A DNA stretch of 64,000 nt from Candidatus Anstonella stagnisolia (GCA_902384585.1 CABMCJ010000004.1:448086-512085), one strand, 5' to 3'; positions 37,301 through 47,327 are shown, counted from the stretch's first letter. Made by a program: numbers and translations. Notes: generated by a model not told the origin, from the sequence alone.

Positions 37301-37969
37301 CTAGAAAAAGAAATGCGAGCGGTAGAGGAAATACGCCCCGAATGCGAGCATTATGAGGCTTACAAGGTAGTTGCCGTATTTTTCCATGAGGGCGCGCACC
37401 GGCTTGAGCATTTTTTCAGCCTTTTTGGGGTATGCGATTGCAACGAGTATGGGAAGGAGCGCGGGAAGCAGGAAAAAGAGCGCGCCAAGCGCGCTTAGGA
37501 GGAGTTTGGACAGGAAAAGCGCGCTGCTGTTTGCGATTTCCTTTACTTCGGTAAAGTAAAGCAGCACTGCATCAAAATTCGTGATTGTTGCAACAAAGCC
37601 GACCAAAAACCACCTGCCAAGATGCTGCGAGGGGGCGGCTGCTTCCTTTATCTGCGAGGCGCTTGCGTCCTTGCCTTTCCATACCCATGGGAGGATTGCG
37701 AAAAGCAGGAAAAGCGCGCCTATTGCAAGGTCAATGTATGCGGACGTTTGGGAATCCCTGCTTGCGGACGTAAATGCGAAAAGCCCTGCGCCTGCAGCTG
37801 CGATTATGAGCACGGTTGGGAGCATGCCTGCGAGGAATGCGAGCGAGCGCTTCATGGGATAGTGCTTTCCTGAAAGCAGCGCAAGGGCGATTGCGAGTAT
37901 GCCCGGGGAAAGCGTGGAGGCTATCCCAAGTGCGGTTACTGTGAAAAGCAAATCAGGTGCAGGCGCCAT
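37301..37969 (-). CDS. GAP/LysE-like integral membrane protein
   Basis: Six hydrophobic segments, LGIASTLSPGILAIALALLSG...GFVATITNFDAVLLYFT. Confidence 0.65.
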   Translation of the reverse strand: MAPAPDLLFTVTALGIASTLSPGILAIALALLSGKHYPMKRSLAFLAGMLPTVLIIAAAGAGLFAFTSASRDSQTSAYIDLAIGALFLLFAILPWVWKGKDASASQIKEAAAPSQHLGRWFLVGFVATITNFDAVLLYFTEVKEIANSSALFLSKLLLSALGALFFLLPALLPILVAIAYPKKAEKMLKPVRALMEKYGNYLVSLIMLAFGAYFLYRSHFFF

Positions 37970-38033
37970 GGGTGTATTGGAACTATATAACGTTTAAAAG
38001 GTTTGCCTTTGAACTCACGTCGGTGATGTTGGT

Positions 38034-38570
38034 ATGGCTGCGAAAAATGCCAATGAATTGAAAGTTCTAAGCGGATGGCTGCTTGCGCTTGGGATACTCT
38101 TCGTCCTTTTTGGGTTTGTGATGATGGTGTTCCCTGTTGCTGGAACGTTCTCGCTTGAAGTCCTTATGGGGCTGCTGCTGCTTGTGCTTGGAATTGTTGA
38201 AGTTGCACTCTCCTTTACTGCGCGCAAATGGGGCGGGTTCCTCTTCACGTTCGTGGGCGGTGCTCTCTCCGCAATACTTGGGCTTGTGCTCCTGGTATAT
38301 CCGGTAGGCGCAGTGCTTGCGCTCACAATGCTGCTTGGAGCTTACCTGCTTGTGCAGGGCATAATAAGGATTGCGATGGCTTTCAAATTCAAGCCAACGC
38401 ACAACTGGAAATGGCTGCTCTTTGACGGCGCGATAACCATGCTGCTTGGGATTCTGATAATAACGGCATGGCCCCTTGACGCGGTCTGGGTGATGGGGCT
38501 TCTCTTTGGGATAAGCCTGTTCTTCAGCGGCATCTCTTTCCTGATGCTGTCCTCAGTTGTAAGGGAATAG
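38034..38570 (+). CDS. HdeD-family (DUF308) membrane protein
   Basis: Repeated hydrophobic segments, GWLLALGILFVLFGFVMMVFPVAG...GAYLLVQGIIRIAMAFKF. Confidence 0.82.
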   Translation: MAAKNANELKVLSGWLLALGILFVLFGFVMMVFPVAGTFSLEVLMGLLLLVLGIVEVALSFTARKWGGFLFTFVGGALSAILGLVLLVYPVGAVLALTMLLGAYLLVQGIIRIAMAFKFKPTHNWKWLLFDGAITMLLGILIITAWPLDAVWVMGLLFGISLFFSGISFLMLSSVVRE

Positions 38571-38595
38571 GCACATTCCCTTATCTTTTTTTCTT
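38561..38595 (+). terminator. Intrinsic terminator overlapping the HdeD stop codon
   Basis: AAGGGAAT-aggcac-ATTCCCTT stem (38561-38582) followed by atctttttttc; stop codon TAG starts at the stem/loop junction. Confidence 0.7.
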
Positions 38596-38622
38596 TTCTT
38601 ACACTTGTGGGGAGGGGATACC

Positions 38623-39021
38623 ATGAAAGGATTTGAAATTGAACTTGAGAAAGAGACGAAAAAGAACATGGATTTTCGGAGGGTGCTTTATACCGGAAAA
38701 AACTCGCAGCTTGTCTTGATGTGCCTGAAAGCGGGCGAGGAAATCGGGGAGGAAACGCATCCGGATCGGGACCAGTTCTTCCGCTTTGAAAGCGGTGAAG
38801 GGAAAGTATACATTGACAAGAAAGAGCACCGCGTGAAGGATGGGAGCGGCATAATAGTGCCTGCCGGGGCGCTGCACAATGTCGTGAATACGTCCAGGAA
38901 GGAAGACCTAAAATTGTACACCATATACTCGCCGCCTGAGCACATGGACAAGGTCGTGAGGCACACAAAAGCGGATGCGCTTGCGCAGCCTGAAGAGTAC
39001 GACGGGAAAAGCACAGAATAA
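38623..39021 (+). CDS. Cupin domain protein
   Basis: LMCLKAGEEIGEETHPDRDQFFRFESGEGKVYIDKKEHRVKDGSGIIVPAGALHNVVN. Confidence 0.9.
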   Translation: MKGFEIELEKETKKNMDFRRVLYTGKNSQLVLMCLKAGEEIGEETHPDRDQFFRFESGEGKVYIDKKEHRVKDGSGIIVPAGALHNVVNTSRKEDLKLYTIYSPPEHMDKVVRHTKADALAQPEEYDGKSTE

Positions 39022-39024
39022 GTT

Positions 39025-40620
39025 TTAGTCACTGCAACCGGCTTCGAAAATGCTTAGCGGGACTTCTTTTTTCTTTTCAAGGTTTTCGTTTGCCCAATTG
39101 AGGAGCATTTCCTTTGTTTTTTTGAATTGCGCTTCCCCTACAACCGTGTTCCCCACTGCATAAGAGAGGTTCTTTGCATTGAAGCAAAACATTGAGTTGC
39201 GCACGTTCTCGCAGTTGTGCAGGTAATAGGAATCCGAGCAGGATTTTGAGCTGTCTGCCTCAAAGCAGCGGTTGAGGTTTTCACAGTAGTAGCAGTTTAT
39301 GCAATAGAAAGACTCGAATGCCATTGAGGAGCCGAAAATGCACTCCGCATTCCTTGGCCAGAAAGAGTACGCAGTATTTTTTGAGAAAGAGGTGCCTGGG
39401 GAGCGGTATGCGTTCAAGGATTCGTATTGGGTGGAGCACTCTATTGCGTTTTCGTTGTGCCCCACAAAATATTCAGGGGAGAGGTATGCTATTTTTGAAA
39501 TCCCTTCGGAAATATTCTGGAAGGAAAGCTTGCTTGCTTCTTTCTCATCAAGGTGCAGGTTCTTCCCGATGTGCTCTGCCTCAAGCAGGGTGACAAGCCT
39601 GCTGCGGGGGTAAAGAAGGTAGTTTGAATAGTCTGCCAAAAGCATGGGCTTTGAGCTTATGATGGACTTGCCAACTTCCATTTTGAGCACGTGCGCGCGC
39701 AGCCATTTTGAGTAAGTGTCTATTCCGGTGAGTTTTTTGCCAAAGAGAAGATTGGACGTGGTTTCAAAAACGGAATTTATTTTTGAGAGATTCGGCTTTT
39801 CGATTTTTTCAAGGGACTTGAGTTCTGCGAGCAGGGGGGAATAGGAATGCCCCTTGCACTCCCCTACTATTTGCGCAAGGGAGGGCAGAGAGTGCGCACT
39901 TGAAAGCTTGTGCGCAATTTCGGATACGAGCTTTTCCTTCAGTGGGAGGTATTTTTCGCGCGAAAGCTCCAAATTACCGATTGCGTTGCGCTTGTTTTGC
40001 ACGTTGAAGCAGAAGAGGCAGTCCGAGGAGTTCATCACGCCGTTTATGTAAAAGCAGTCTGCGCAGGACTGGGATTTCCAAGCCTCAAGGCAGCGCACGT
40101 TTTTGTAAGATTCGCAGCATTTCACAAGGAATTTGCTTTCGCCGATTGCATCAGAGCCGAAAAGGAACTCGCTTTGCTTTGCGCGGCTGGAATTGCACAC
40201 GTATTTTGAGTCGCTTATGACGCCGGAGTCAAGCACGTAGTAGGAGTCGTTGCAGTTTGAGCTGCCCGCTATGAAATTCGAATTGCCCAGTATTATGTTG
40301 CCCGTGTAATATGCGCGCTCCTGCACCGCAGAGAGCAGGGAATCAATGTCCTTTATTTCGTTTATTGAGATGGGCGGGAATTTCTTGAGCTTCCAAATCT
40401 CGTCCAGCGATGCGCGCTTTGAGCCTGCGCAATAATCTTCAATGGAATACGTGATTTCCTTTCCTGTGAGGGAAGAAGGGGCATGCGCAAGGGCAGGCGT
40501 GTTTAGGGAGAGCCATTTTTGGAAAGGTTTCAGCTCCCCAATCTCCTTGCCAAAAAGAACCCTGCACGTGGATTTCCAGCATTTGTCAAGCTGTGAGTAC
40601 ACGGAAAGTGCAGGTTCCAC
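39025..40620 (-). CDS. Cys-rich, internally duplicated repeat protein (paralog 2 of 3)
   Basis: WKSTCRVLFGKEIGELKPFQKWL, NSSDCLFCFNVQNKRNAIGNLELSREKY, and second half LLFGKKLTGIDTYSKWL, NSMFCFNAKNLSYAVGN. Confidence 0.8.
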   Translation of the reverse strand: MEPALSVYSQLDKCWKSTCRVLFGKEIGELKPFQKWLSLNTPALAHAPSSLTGKEITYSIEDYCAGSKRASLDEIWKLKKFPPISINEIKDIDSLLSAVQERAYYTGNIILGNSNFIAGSSNCNDSYYVLDSGVISDSKYVCNSSRAKQSEFLFGSDAIGESKFLVKCCESYKNVRCLEAWKSQSCADCFYINGVMNSSDCLFCFNVQNKRNAIGNLELSREKYLPLKEKLVSEIAHKLSSAHSLPSLAQIVGECKGHSYSPLLAELKSLEKIEKPNLSKINSVFETTSNLLFGKKLTGIDTYSKWLRAHVLKMEVGKSIISSKPMLLADYSNYLLYPRSRLVTLLEAEHIGKNLHLDEKEASKLSFQNISEGISKIAYLSPEYFVGHNENAIECSTQYESLNAYRSPGTSFSKNTAYSFWPRNAECIFGSSMAFESFYCINCYYCENLNRCFEADSSKSCSDSYYLHNCENVRNSMFCFNAKNLSYAVGNTVVGEAQFKKTKEMLLNWANENLEKKKEVPLSIFEAGCSD

Positions 40621-40711
40621 GCATGGAATTGGGAAGAAAATACTTTAATTGCTGCCTGCGTTTTGGCGTGCAGGGGAAGAGCGTTATAAACCTTTTCAAA
40701 GAAAAAAAGCC

Positions 40712-41134
40712 ATGAAAAACATAATATTCTCTCTTGCAATTGCATTTGTGCTGCTTTTTGGCTGCACTGGAAACAATGCCGGCTCTTACAGGTACAAGGG
40801 CACGGACGTGCCTGTGAATTACATCCCTGCTGCGTGCGGGGGGAAAACGGACTGCGCGCTTTTTGCATGCATGTCAAACGGCTGCTGGTGCAAGCCGACT
40901 GCGGGCAACGGCATAGTATTTGAGGGGGGGAACATGCGCCTTGTGGGCACAAGCGAGGTTGCGGCATACACGCAGGCATACCTTGACGGGAAGGGAGTGA
41001 AATACACGAAAGTGAGGGCGGTTGCGCTCAACAACATGTTCTACAATGTCTTCTTCCAGCTTGAGGGGGACGGCGAGCAGATGCTCACAGTAGGGATTGA
41101 CGGCACAATAATGGAAACAGTGTGCGGCGTTTAA
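40712..41134 (+). CDS. Small Cys-containing lipoprotein
   Basis: MKNIIFSLAIAFVLLFGCTGN lipobox-like signal; Cys-rich CGGKTDCALFACMSNGCWC. Confidence 0.7.
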   Translation: MKNIIFSLAIAFVLLFGCTGNNAGSYRYKGTDVPVNYIPAACGGKTDCALFACMSNGCWCKPTAGNGIVFEGGNMRLVGTSEVAAYTQAYLDGKGVKYTKVRAVALNNMFYNVFFQLEGDGEQMLTVGIDGTIMETVCGV

Positions 41135-41268
41135 AGGGAATTCGCTTTTTATTTTTCTGCTTTTAGCGCAAGCGCGGGCGGTGCAAATGCGCGCGGGGCA
41201 ACGGGAGCCCTGAGCAGTGAAACGCCAAGTTCGCGAGGTTTTTTAAACCGCGCAGCATAACATAATGC

Positions 41269-42294
41269 ATGGCAGCGGAATCCGGAAAGAGCTTCGGGGC
41301 AAAGGGGATTGTCGCAGGGCTTCTTACGCTTTTCCTCATTATTGCCGTAGGGTCTGTGCTCTGGAAATTTGCGGGCGCGCTTTTCATTGCTGTTGCGGGG
41401 TACATTTTCCTTAAGCCGCTTTACAATAGGTTCCGCAAAAAGGGATTTGGGAAAACAACTTCCGGGTGCGCAACGCTTGCGATTGCGGCTATTTTGATAG
41501 GCATACCGTGCCTGCTAATGCTGCAGCTTCTTGCGGGCGAGGCGATACAGCTTCTCACCCCGCAAACGGTTTCAGCAGGCATTAACAACATGGGGGCGCA
41601 GCTTTCAAAGCTCGGGGTGAACATACCCTGGGTGGATGAGAACGGGAAGCTCACGCCGGAATTCAGCGACATTGCGATGCAGGGCGCGGGGTTCGTGAAA
41701 AACCTTGTGCTTGGCGGGCTGCAAAGCACAGGGGAAATTGCGCTTGATGCGCTCATTGCGGTTTTCGCATTTTACTACCTGCTTGTTTCGGAAGGCTCGA
41801 TTTACAAGGCAAGGGAATACATACCATTCTCAAGGAAAAACATTGACGCGTTTTCGCACGAGTTCCAGACTGTGACGTATTCGGGGATTGTGAGCACGTT
41901 CCTGATGGCGATATTGCAGGCGCTTCCAATAACGCTTGTGTTCATATTTTTCAATGTGCCAGGCGCAGTCCTGCTTGGGCTTGTTGCGGCAGTGCTCACG
42001 TGCATACCTTTCACGGGCATTCCGTTTGTGTGGATTCCGGTTGCGGTCTTTGAGGCGCTTTCGGGGAACTATCCTGCTGCAATCGGGATAACGATTGTGG
42101 GCATAGTGATTGCGGTGCTTGAGAACTTCAGGCCCATGCTGCAGGGAAAGCTCGGGCAGATGCACCCCATGGTTTCGCTCCTTGGGGTTGTTGTGGGAAT
42201 CCCGTATTTCGGGCTGCTTGGGGTGTTCATAGGGCCCATACTCGTGAGCTATGCGCTTCTTTCAGTGAAGATGTTCAAGAAGGAATACCTGTAG
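41269..42294 (+). CDS. AI-2E family transporter (PerM/UPF0118)
   Basis: Polytopic; FTGIPFVWIPVAVFEALSGNYPAAIGITIVGIVIAVLENFRPMLQGK. Confidence 0.88.
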   Translation: MAAESGKSFGAKGIVAGLLTLFLIIAVGSVLWKFAGALFIAVAGYIFLKPLYNRFRKKGFGKTTSGCATLAIAAILIGIPCLLMLQLLAGEAIQLLTPQTVSAGINNMGAQLSKLGVNIPWVDENGKLTPEFSDIAMQGAGFVKNLVLGGLQSTGEIALDALIAVFAFYYLLVSEGSIYKAREYIPFSRKNIDAFSHEFQTVTYSGIVSTFLMAILQALPITLVFIFFNVPGAVLLGLVAAVLTCIPFTGIPFVWIPVAVFEALSGNYPAAIGITIVGIVIAVLENFRPMLQGKLGQMHPMVSLLGVVVGIPYFGLLGVFIGPILVSYALLSVKMFKKEYL

Positions 42295-42332
42295 GCTGGC
42301 AGAACATAACAATTATTATAGGTTGCACCTGA

Positions 42333-43829
42333 ATGGAAGGCATGCGCGGGCTGAATCCTGCAGTGCACATCCTCTGTTTCCTGCTGCTGGCAGCATTGTT
42401 GTTCGCAGGCTGCTGCGGTTATGCGGATGCCGTGAATGAAAAGGCGAACGAAGCAAACCAGGCAGCTGCGCAGAATTCCGGCACAAGCGCACAGGCTGCG
42501 CAAAGCGTTGCGCAGCAAACAAACAGGGCGCCGGTGGTGCGCCTGAGCATCCTGAATGACAGCAGCGGGCCTGCGCCGTTTTACGTGCATTATTCCTACA
42601 ACTGCTATGACCCGGATAACGACCTCGTGTCCTGCGAGATGAAAATTGACGGCAGGGCGTTTGCAAAGGGCTCAAACATGAGCACGCTTTTCGGCAAGAA
42701 TTTCACTTATCCGCAATTTTATTGGGCTGCGCAAAAGGAAATGGGAAAGCACACGCTGGAAATGTACGCAGTGGATGCAACGGGCATGAACTCCTCAAAA
42801 GTCGTGGAATTCGAAGTCCTCAAGCCCCTGCCGATTAGCAAGCCAGGGTGGTACAGGTGCAACGGGCTGCCAAACACCGAGCCTTGCGACACAATGCTTG
42901 AGGCATATTGCAGCAAATTCACACCTACTGACTTGTCGGTGCGCCAGGCTGCAGCGCAGGCAATCTCAAAACACCCAGGCCAGTTCTCCATAAACCAGCT
43001 CCTTGACATTTATGACTGGGTGCATTCCAATGTGTTCTACCATAATGTGCCGCTGGACATGTACCCGCCTTACAACCCGAATGAAACCCTTGCAACAAAA
43101 TCAGGGGACTGCAAGAACCAGGCGGTTCTCATAGCATCCATGGTGGAAGCAGTAGGGGGCTCTTCGCGCGTGCTTCTCATACCGGACTGCCACCATGCGT
43201 TTGCGGAAGTGTACCTTGGGACAGACGACCAGACAAAGGACCTCACGGACGCGATATGGGCGCACTATTCCACGCAGGGGCAGAAGCTTAACTGGCATCT
43301 TTCCAAGGGGGCGGACAACAAGACGCAGAACTGGTTCATATTTGACACTGCGGGCGGCTCTTTCCCGGGCAACACGATAGATGAGTGCATAAAGCCCAAT
43401 TACACTTTTGAAATACGCGACTGCAGCAGGGATGCGGAAGAGCTCAATGCTCCCATAAGCGCTGGAACCGCATACGATGAGCGCGTGAGGATGAACGAAA
43501 CGCAGGCGATATACGCTGGCTGGACGTATAATTACTGGTGGGACCCGACGCCCGTAATACCCACGCCATACAAATGGTGCCATTACAAGCTTGACATAAA
43601 ATCGCTTTCGCCAGGCGTGTTCAGCTGGTACGTTACCGATGAGGAAGGGTACAAAAACCATGATGCGGGGAGGAGCTTTAGTTTCTACAAGAGCGGGGAG
43701 AACGTGCACGAGCAAAGCGCTGAGTTTGACTGGGACAAGCACCAGAAATTCTACATCCTCATAAAGAACACTGGAGAGGCCTCAATAACTGCCAACATGC
43801 AGCTTGCTGAAACGTGCTACAAGGGGTAG
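42333..43829 (+). CDS. Lipoprotein with a transglutaminase-like domain
   Basis: Signal LLLAALLFAGC; KSGDCKNQAVLIASMVEAVGGSSRVLLIPDCHHAFAEVYLG (Cys/His core). Confidence 0.8.
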   Translation: MEGMRGLNPAVHILCFLLLAALLFAGCCGYADAVNEKANEANQAAAQNSGTSAQAAQSVAQQTNRAPVVRLSILNDSSGPAPFYVHYSYNCYDPDNDLVSCEMKIDGRAFAKGSNMSTLFGKNFTYPQFYWAAQKEMGKHTLEMYAVDATGMNSSKVVEFEVLKPLPISKPGWYRCNGLPNTEPCDTMLEAYCSKFTPTDLSVRQAAAQAISKHPGQFSINQLLDIYDWVHSNVFYHNVPLDMYPPYNPNETLATKSGDCKNQAVLIASMVEAVGGSSRVLLIPDCHHAFAEVYLGTDDQTKDLTDAIWAHYSTQGQKLNWHLSKGADNKTQNWFIFDTAGGSFPGNTIDECIKPNYTFEIRDCSRDAEELNAPISAGTAYDERVRMNETQAIYAGWTYNYWWDPTPVIPTPYKWCHYKLDIKSLSPGVFSWYVTDEEGYKNHDAGRSFSFYKSGENVHEQSAEFDWDKHQKFYILIKNTGEASITANMQLAETCYKG

Positions 43830-43851
43830 CGCAGGAAAAACGCATGTTTAC

Positions 43852-45732
43852 TTAATCTGAAATTGCGCCCTCAAGCTTTTTCCTAAGTATTTCCAGGAAG
43901 CCTTTCCAGAGGACATCGTGGTGCTGGAAATTCGAGATGAAAGGGTTGAGCATGCACACCCTTAGCACGCGCACCTTCCCTACGCGCTTCCATTCCTTTT
44001 CGGGTATTCCAAGGCGTTTTACGAAATCTTTTGGGGCGTCCCCGTAGTCCTCCTTGGACAGCTCTGTGTTGGAAGTCACCCAGTCGTTTTTGTAAACCGG
44101 GCCGCTCACGTATGAGGACTCTGCATAGAGCTTGGAATTAAGCGCGTTCATTTTCTCCAAATTCGCATTGCCTTTTTCATTGAAAGCCATGCATATTATG
44201 TTGAAGTCCGGAGTCCAGACAAGCGGCTGCACAAGGAACTCCTTTCCTTTTGCCTTCAGGCTTTTTGTTGCTTCGAGTTCGCGGGTGAACATCTGCGCGG
44301 CTTCTATGCTCCTGCCGATTATTTCGCCGTATCCCGTAATGTTGAGGGGCACTGTGCGGTGCGCTGCCCATACGCCTGCTGCTGTTGCGCCTGCCTTTGA
44401 GCCCTCCATTATGTAGGAGCCAAGGAGCGTTGGGGAATCTTTTCCCTCCTCAAATACGTATGCTGCAAAGTAGGAAATAAGGTCCAGTATGCGCCTGTCC
44501 TTTATTGCGATTCCGCCTGCTGCGTATGGCACGTAGCCCATCTTGTGCGGGTCTATTGTGATGGAATCCGCCTGCGGGATTGCCTTGTAGGACTCGTATA
44601 TTTCACGCGAAGGGTAGCTGTGGTTGCCTACAAACACCTTGTCGGAGAAGAGGCGTTTCTTTAGCACATTGTATTCCAAAAAGCGGCTTTTTTCGTCCAG
44701 GAAGAGCGCGCGGGAATACCCGCCGTATGCCGCATCAACGTGGAAGTAAAAGGAGATTCCCTTTTTCTCATATGCTGCGCGAAGCTTTGCAATTTCAGCT
44801 ATCCTGTCTATTGCACCTTCCTCTGTTGTGCCAACTACGCCTACCACTGCGATAATTGGGATTTTCTTTGCAATGTGGGCGTCTATTGTTTTCTTCAGAA
44901 CGGAGATGTCCATGCGGAAATGCCCGTCCACCTGCACCTCAATGAAATTCTTGTTCCCTATCCCAAGAACGTCCGCTGCCTTTACCCAGGAATAGTGCTT
45001 GGATTGGGGGACGAGGACTACTCCGAGCGTTCCCTTTCCGACGCCTGTGCCGCGCACGGTTTCGCTGCGCACTGCATCAAAGCAGCCTGCTTTCTTTGCT
45101 TTTCCAACAAGGCCAAGGACCTTTTGCACGGGCATGTTGAGAAGCTGCCAGTCAGACATGCCTTTTACGAGCGAGGGCTTCACTTTTTTTACTGCCAGGG
45201 GGAAAGACTTGAGGTTGCGCGCCATCCAAAGCCCCTCGTAGTTTGCGATTGTGCCGTCAGTTGTGATGTGCCCCCATGAGGTTTTGGGATTGAAACCAAG
45301 CATTGTTGCAAGGTCTTTCCCGGCCTCTATTTCCATCGGGGTTGTTGCCGTGGAAGCCTCGTATGCGACGTTGTTGGGGTTGTAGAGCATTGCCGCCATG
45401 TAGGCGAGGTTTGCGACCATCAGGGTATCGGAATTCATGTGCCCCAGATAGCGCGCGGAAAACCACGGCATTGAGGTTGCCTTGAGTTTTGCGGAAAGCT
45501 GGGAGAGCACTTCGGAGGTCCTGTCCAATGTTTTTTGGTAGTTTTTGCTGCGCACTTCATCAATTGAAAAAATTTCCCTGTCTTCGGGGTGGAAGTCGCG
45601 CCTCCAGTGCATGTGCTCATCCATGAGGAAGTTTAGGGTGTTCTTGAAATATTCCCTGTTTTCGGACTTGGGGCCAAGGAAAAGCGCCTTTACTGTGACG
45701 TCCTTTGGATTGCCTTTGTTTTGTTTTGCCAT
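43852..45732 (-). CDS. tdc: Group II PLP-dependent decarboxylase, tyrosine decarboxylase type
   Basis: RYLGHMNSDTLM, NNVAYEASTATTPMEIEAGKDLATMLGF, VVGVVGTTEEGAIDRI, FHVDAAYGGYSRALFLDE, SITIDPHKMGYVPYAAGGI; closely resembles the bacterial (Enterococcus) TDC sequence as I recall it. Confidence 0.88.
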   Translation of the reverse strand: MAKQNKGNPKDVTVKALFLGPKSENREYFKNTLNFLMDEHMHWRRDFHPEDREIFSIDEVRSKNYQKTLDRTSEVLSQLSAKLKATSMPWFSARYLGHMNSDTLMVANLAYMAAMLYNPNNVAYEASTATTPMEIEAGKDLATMLGFNPKTSWGHITTDGTIANYEGLWMARNLKSFPLAVKKVKPSLVKGMSDWQLLNMPVQKVLGLVGKAKKAGCFDAVRSETVRGTGVGKGTLGVVLVPQSKHYSWVKAADVLGIGNKNFIEVQVDGHFRMDISVLKKTIDAHIAKKIPIIAVVGVVGTTEEGAIDRIAEIAKLRAAYEKKGISFYFHVDAAYGGYSRALFLDEKSRFLEYNVLKKRLFSDKVFVGNHSYPSREIYESYKAIPQADSITIDPHKMGYVPYAAGGIAIKDRRILDLISYFAAYVFEEGKDSPTLLGSYIMEGSKAGATAAGVWAAHRTVPLNITGYGEIIGRSIEAAQMFTRELEATKSLKAKGKEFLVQPLVWTPDFNIICMAFNEKGNANLEKMNALNSKLYAESSYVSGPVYKNDWVTSNTELSKEDYGDAPKDFVKRLGIPEKEWKRVGKVRVLRVCMLNPFISNFQHHDVLWKGFLEILRKKLEGAISD

Positions 45733-45743
45733 GTGCTCACCCT

Positions 45744-45882
45744 GCTAGCGTTTTCGCGCTTTTTCCCTTTTCCATTTGATTGCTGTCCCGCGGGCTTTTT
45801 CATTTGAGCCCATTGTGCGGTTTTTGCATAAGCTTGTGCCAAGGCATCCGTTTAGCGTTTGCGGGCTTTCTTCGGTTTTTTT
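45744..45882 (-). repeat. Echo of the antiporter 3' end downstream of its stop codon
   Basis: Gene end on minus strand ...AAGAAAGCCCGCAAACGCTAA (KKARKR*) and downstream GAAAAAGCGCGAAAACGCTAG (EKARKR*), about 100 bp apart. Confidence 0.55.
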
Positions 45883-47327
45883 GGCTTTGGCTTTTTTGCA
45901 GCAGGCGGCTTTTCTTCGGTTTCACTTGATGCAAGCTTCCACTCGGGCTTTTTGAAGTGGTAGATGATAAGCGGCACCGCAACTACAACAAGGGTCCCTA
46001 TGAGCATGAACGTGAGGTAGTTGCTGCTTTCCTTAATCTGGCTTGGCGGCATGAGGGCGAGGATGAAAAGGAAAGCCATTGAGAGGAAGCCAAAGCCCGC
46101 GACAATCCACATCCCAAGCTTCCCCCCTGGGATTGAGAAGGGGCGGGGAACATTGGGCTGGGAGTACCGAAGGCGGATTGCGGCTGCATACATGAGGAAA
46201 TACATTACGATGTACACCGCGGTTGTGAGCGCGAAAAGCATCCAGAAAGAGCTGTTCACGCCCCCTGGGAGGAGCACGTACACTGCGCCCCAGAAGGTTA
46301 TCATGAGCGCCTGGAGGATGAGCATGTTTGTTGGGATGCCATTCTCATTCTTCTTCTGGAGGATGGGAGGGAGCGTGCCCTCGCGCGCAGTTGCGAACAA
46401 GCCGCGCACAGGGCCCAATATCCATGTGGACACCTGCCCCATTGCGCCTATCACTATCAGGAGCGCGAAAACTTTCACAAGCCATGCAAGCCCCACGCCC
46501 TGGAAAATCACCTGGAATGTCTGCATTATGCCTGCGAGCAAATTAAGGTGCGCTGCCGGCACAAGCATTGCGACTATGAGCGCGCCTATCACGCCCACTA
46601 TTGTAGTGAGGATGCCCACTATGAGGATGCCCAGGGGATAGTTCTTTTGCACGTCCTTTATTTCATTCGCGTGCGTTGCAGTCATTTCAATGCCGATAAA
46701 CACGAACACGAAAGTTACGAGCAGCACTAAATTGGAGAGGGAAGAGAAATCAGGCAGCAAATCCGCGAGAGTGGGGGTGAGGGTGAGCTGCACGGGATTT
46801 CCTGATGAGATGTACCAGAGCCCTCCCAAAATGAGGACGGCTGCTGGTATGAAAGTGCCTATTATTACGGAAATGGAACTTATCTTTGAATACATTTTGA
46901 GGCCCTTGAAATTCAGGAAAGTGAAGCCCCACCACACAAGCACTATAATGAGGAATTCGAAAAGCTTGTTGCTTGCGAGTGCGGGGTCGATTAGGTATGC
47001 AAGCGTTGCCGCGATAAATGTGAGTATGCTTATGAAGCCGATTGTCATTTGGAACCATTGGAGCCAGATTGCGGTAAAGCCCCATTTTTGCCCGAATGCA
47101 TTTTTCACCCATACGTACACTCCTCCTTCCTGCGGCCAGCCCGTTGCAAGCTCTGCGGATACGAGGGATGCGGGGATGAGGTAGATTATCACTGCGATAA
47201 TGCAAAATGCAATTGCCTGCCAGCCAACAACGCCCTGGGTCGGGACAGTCCTTATGCTCATAAGCGCCGCGCACGTGAGAAGCACGAATGCAAAAAGGCT
47301 TAGCTTGAACGCATTTTTAGACTCCAT
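45852..47327 (-). CDS. Amino-acid permease / antiporter (APC superfamily, GadC/TyrP-like)
   Basis: 12-TM pattern; SAELATGWPQEGGVYVWVKNAFGQKWGFTAIWLQW. Confidence 0.88.
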   Translation of the reverse strand: MESKNAFKLSLFAFVLLTCAALMSIRTVPTQGVVGWQAIAFCIIAVIIYLIPASLVSAELATGWPQEGGVYVWVKNAFGQKWGFTAIWLQWFQMTIGFISILTFIAATLAYLIDPALASNKLFEFLIIVLVWWGFTFLNFKGLKMYSKISSISVIIGTFIPAAVLILGGLWYISSGNPVQLTLTPTLADLLPDFSSLSNLVLLVTFVFVFIGIEMTATHANEIKDVQKNYPLGILIVGILTTIVGVIGALIVAMLVPAAHLNLLAGIMQTFQVIFQGVGLAWLVKVFALLIVIGAMGQVSTWILGPVRGLFATAREGTLPPILQKKNENGIPTNMLILQALMITFWGAVYVLLPGGVNSSFWMLFALTTAVYIVMYFLMYAAAIRLRYSQPNVPRPFSIPGGKLGMWIVAGFGFLSMAFLFILALMPPSQIKESSNYLTFMLIGTLVVVAVPLIIYHFKKPEWKLASSETEEKPPAAKKPKPKKPKKARKR

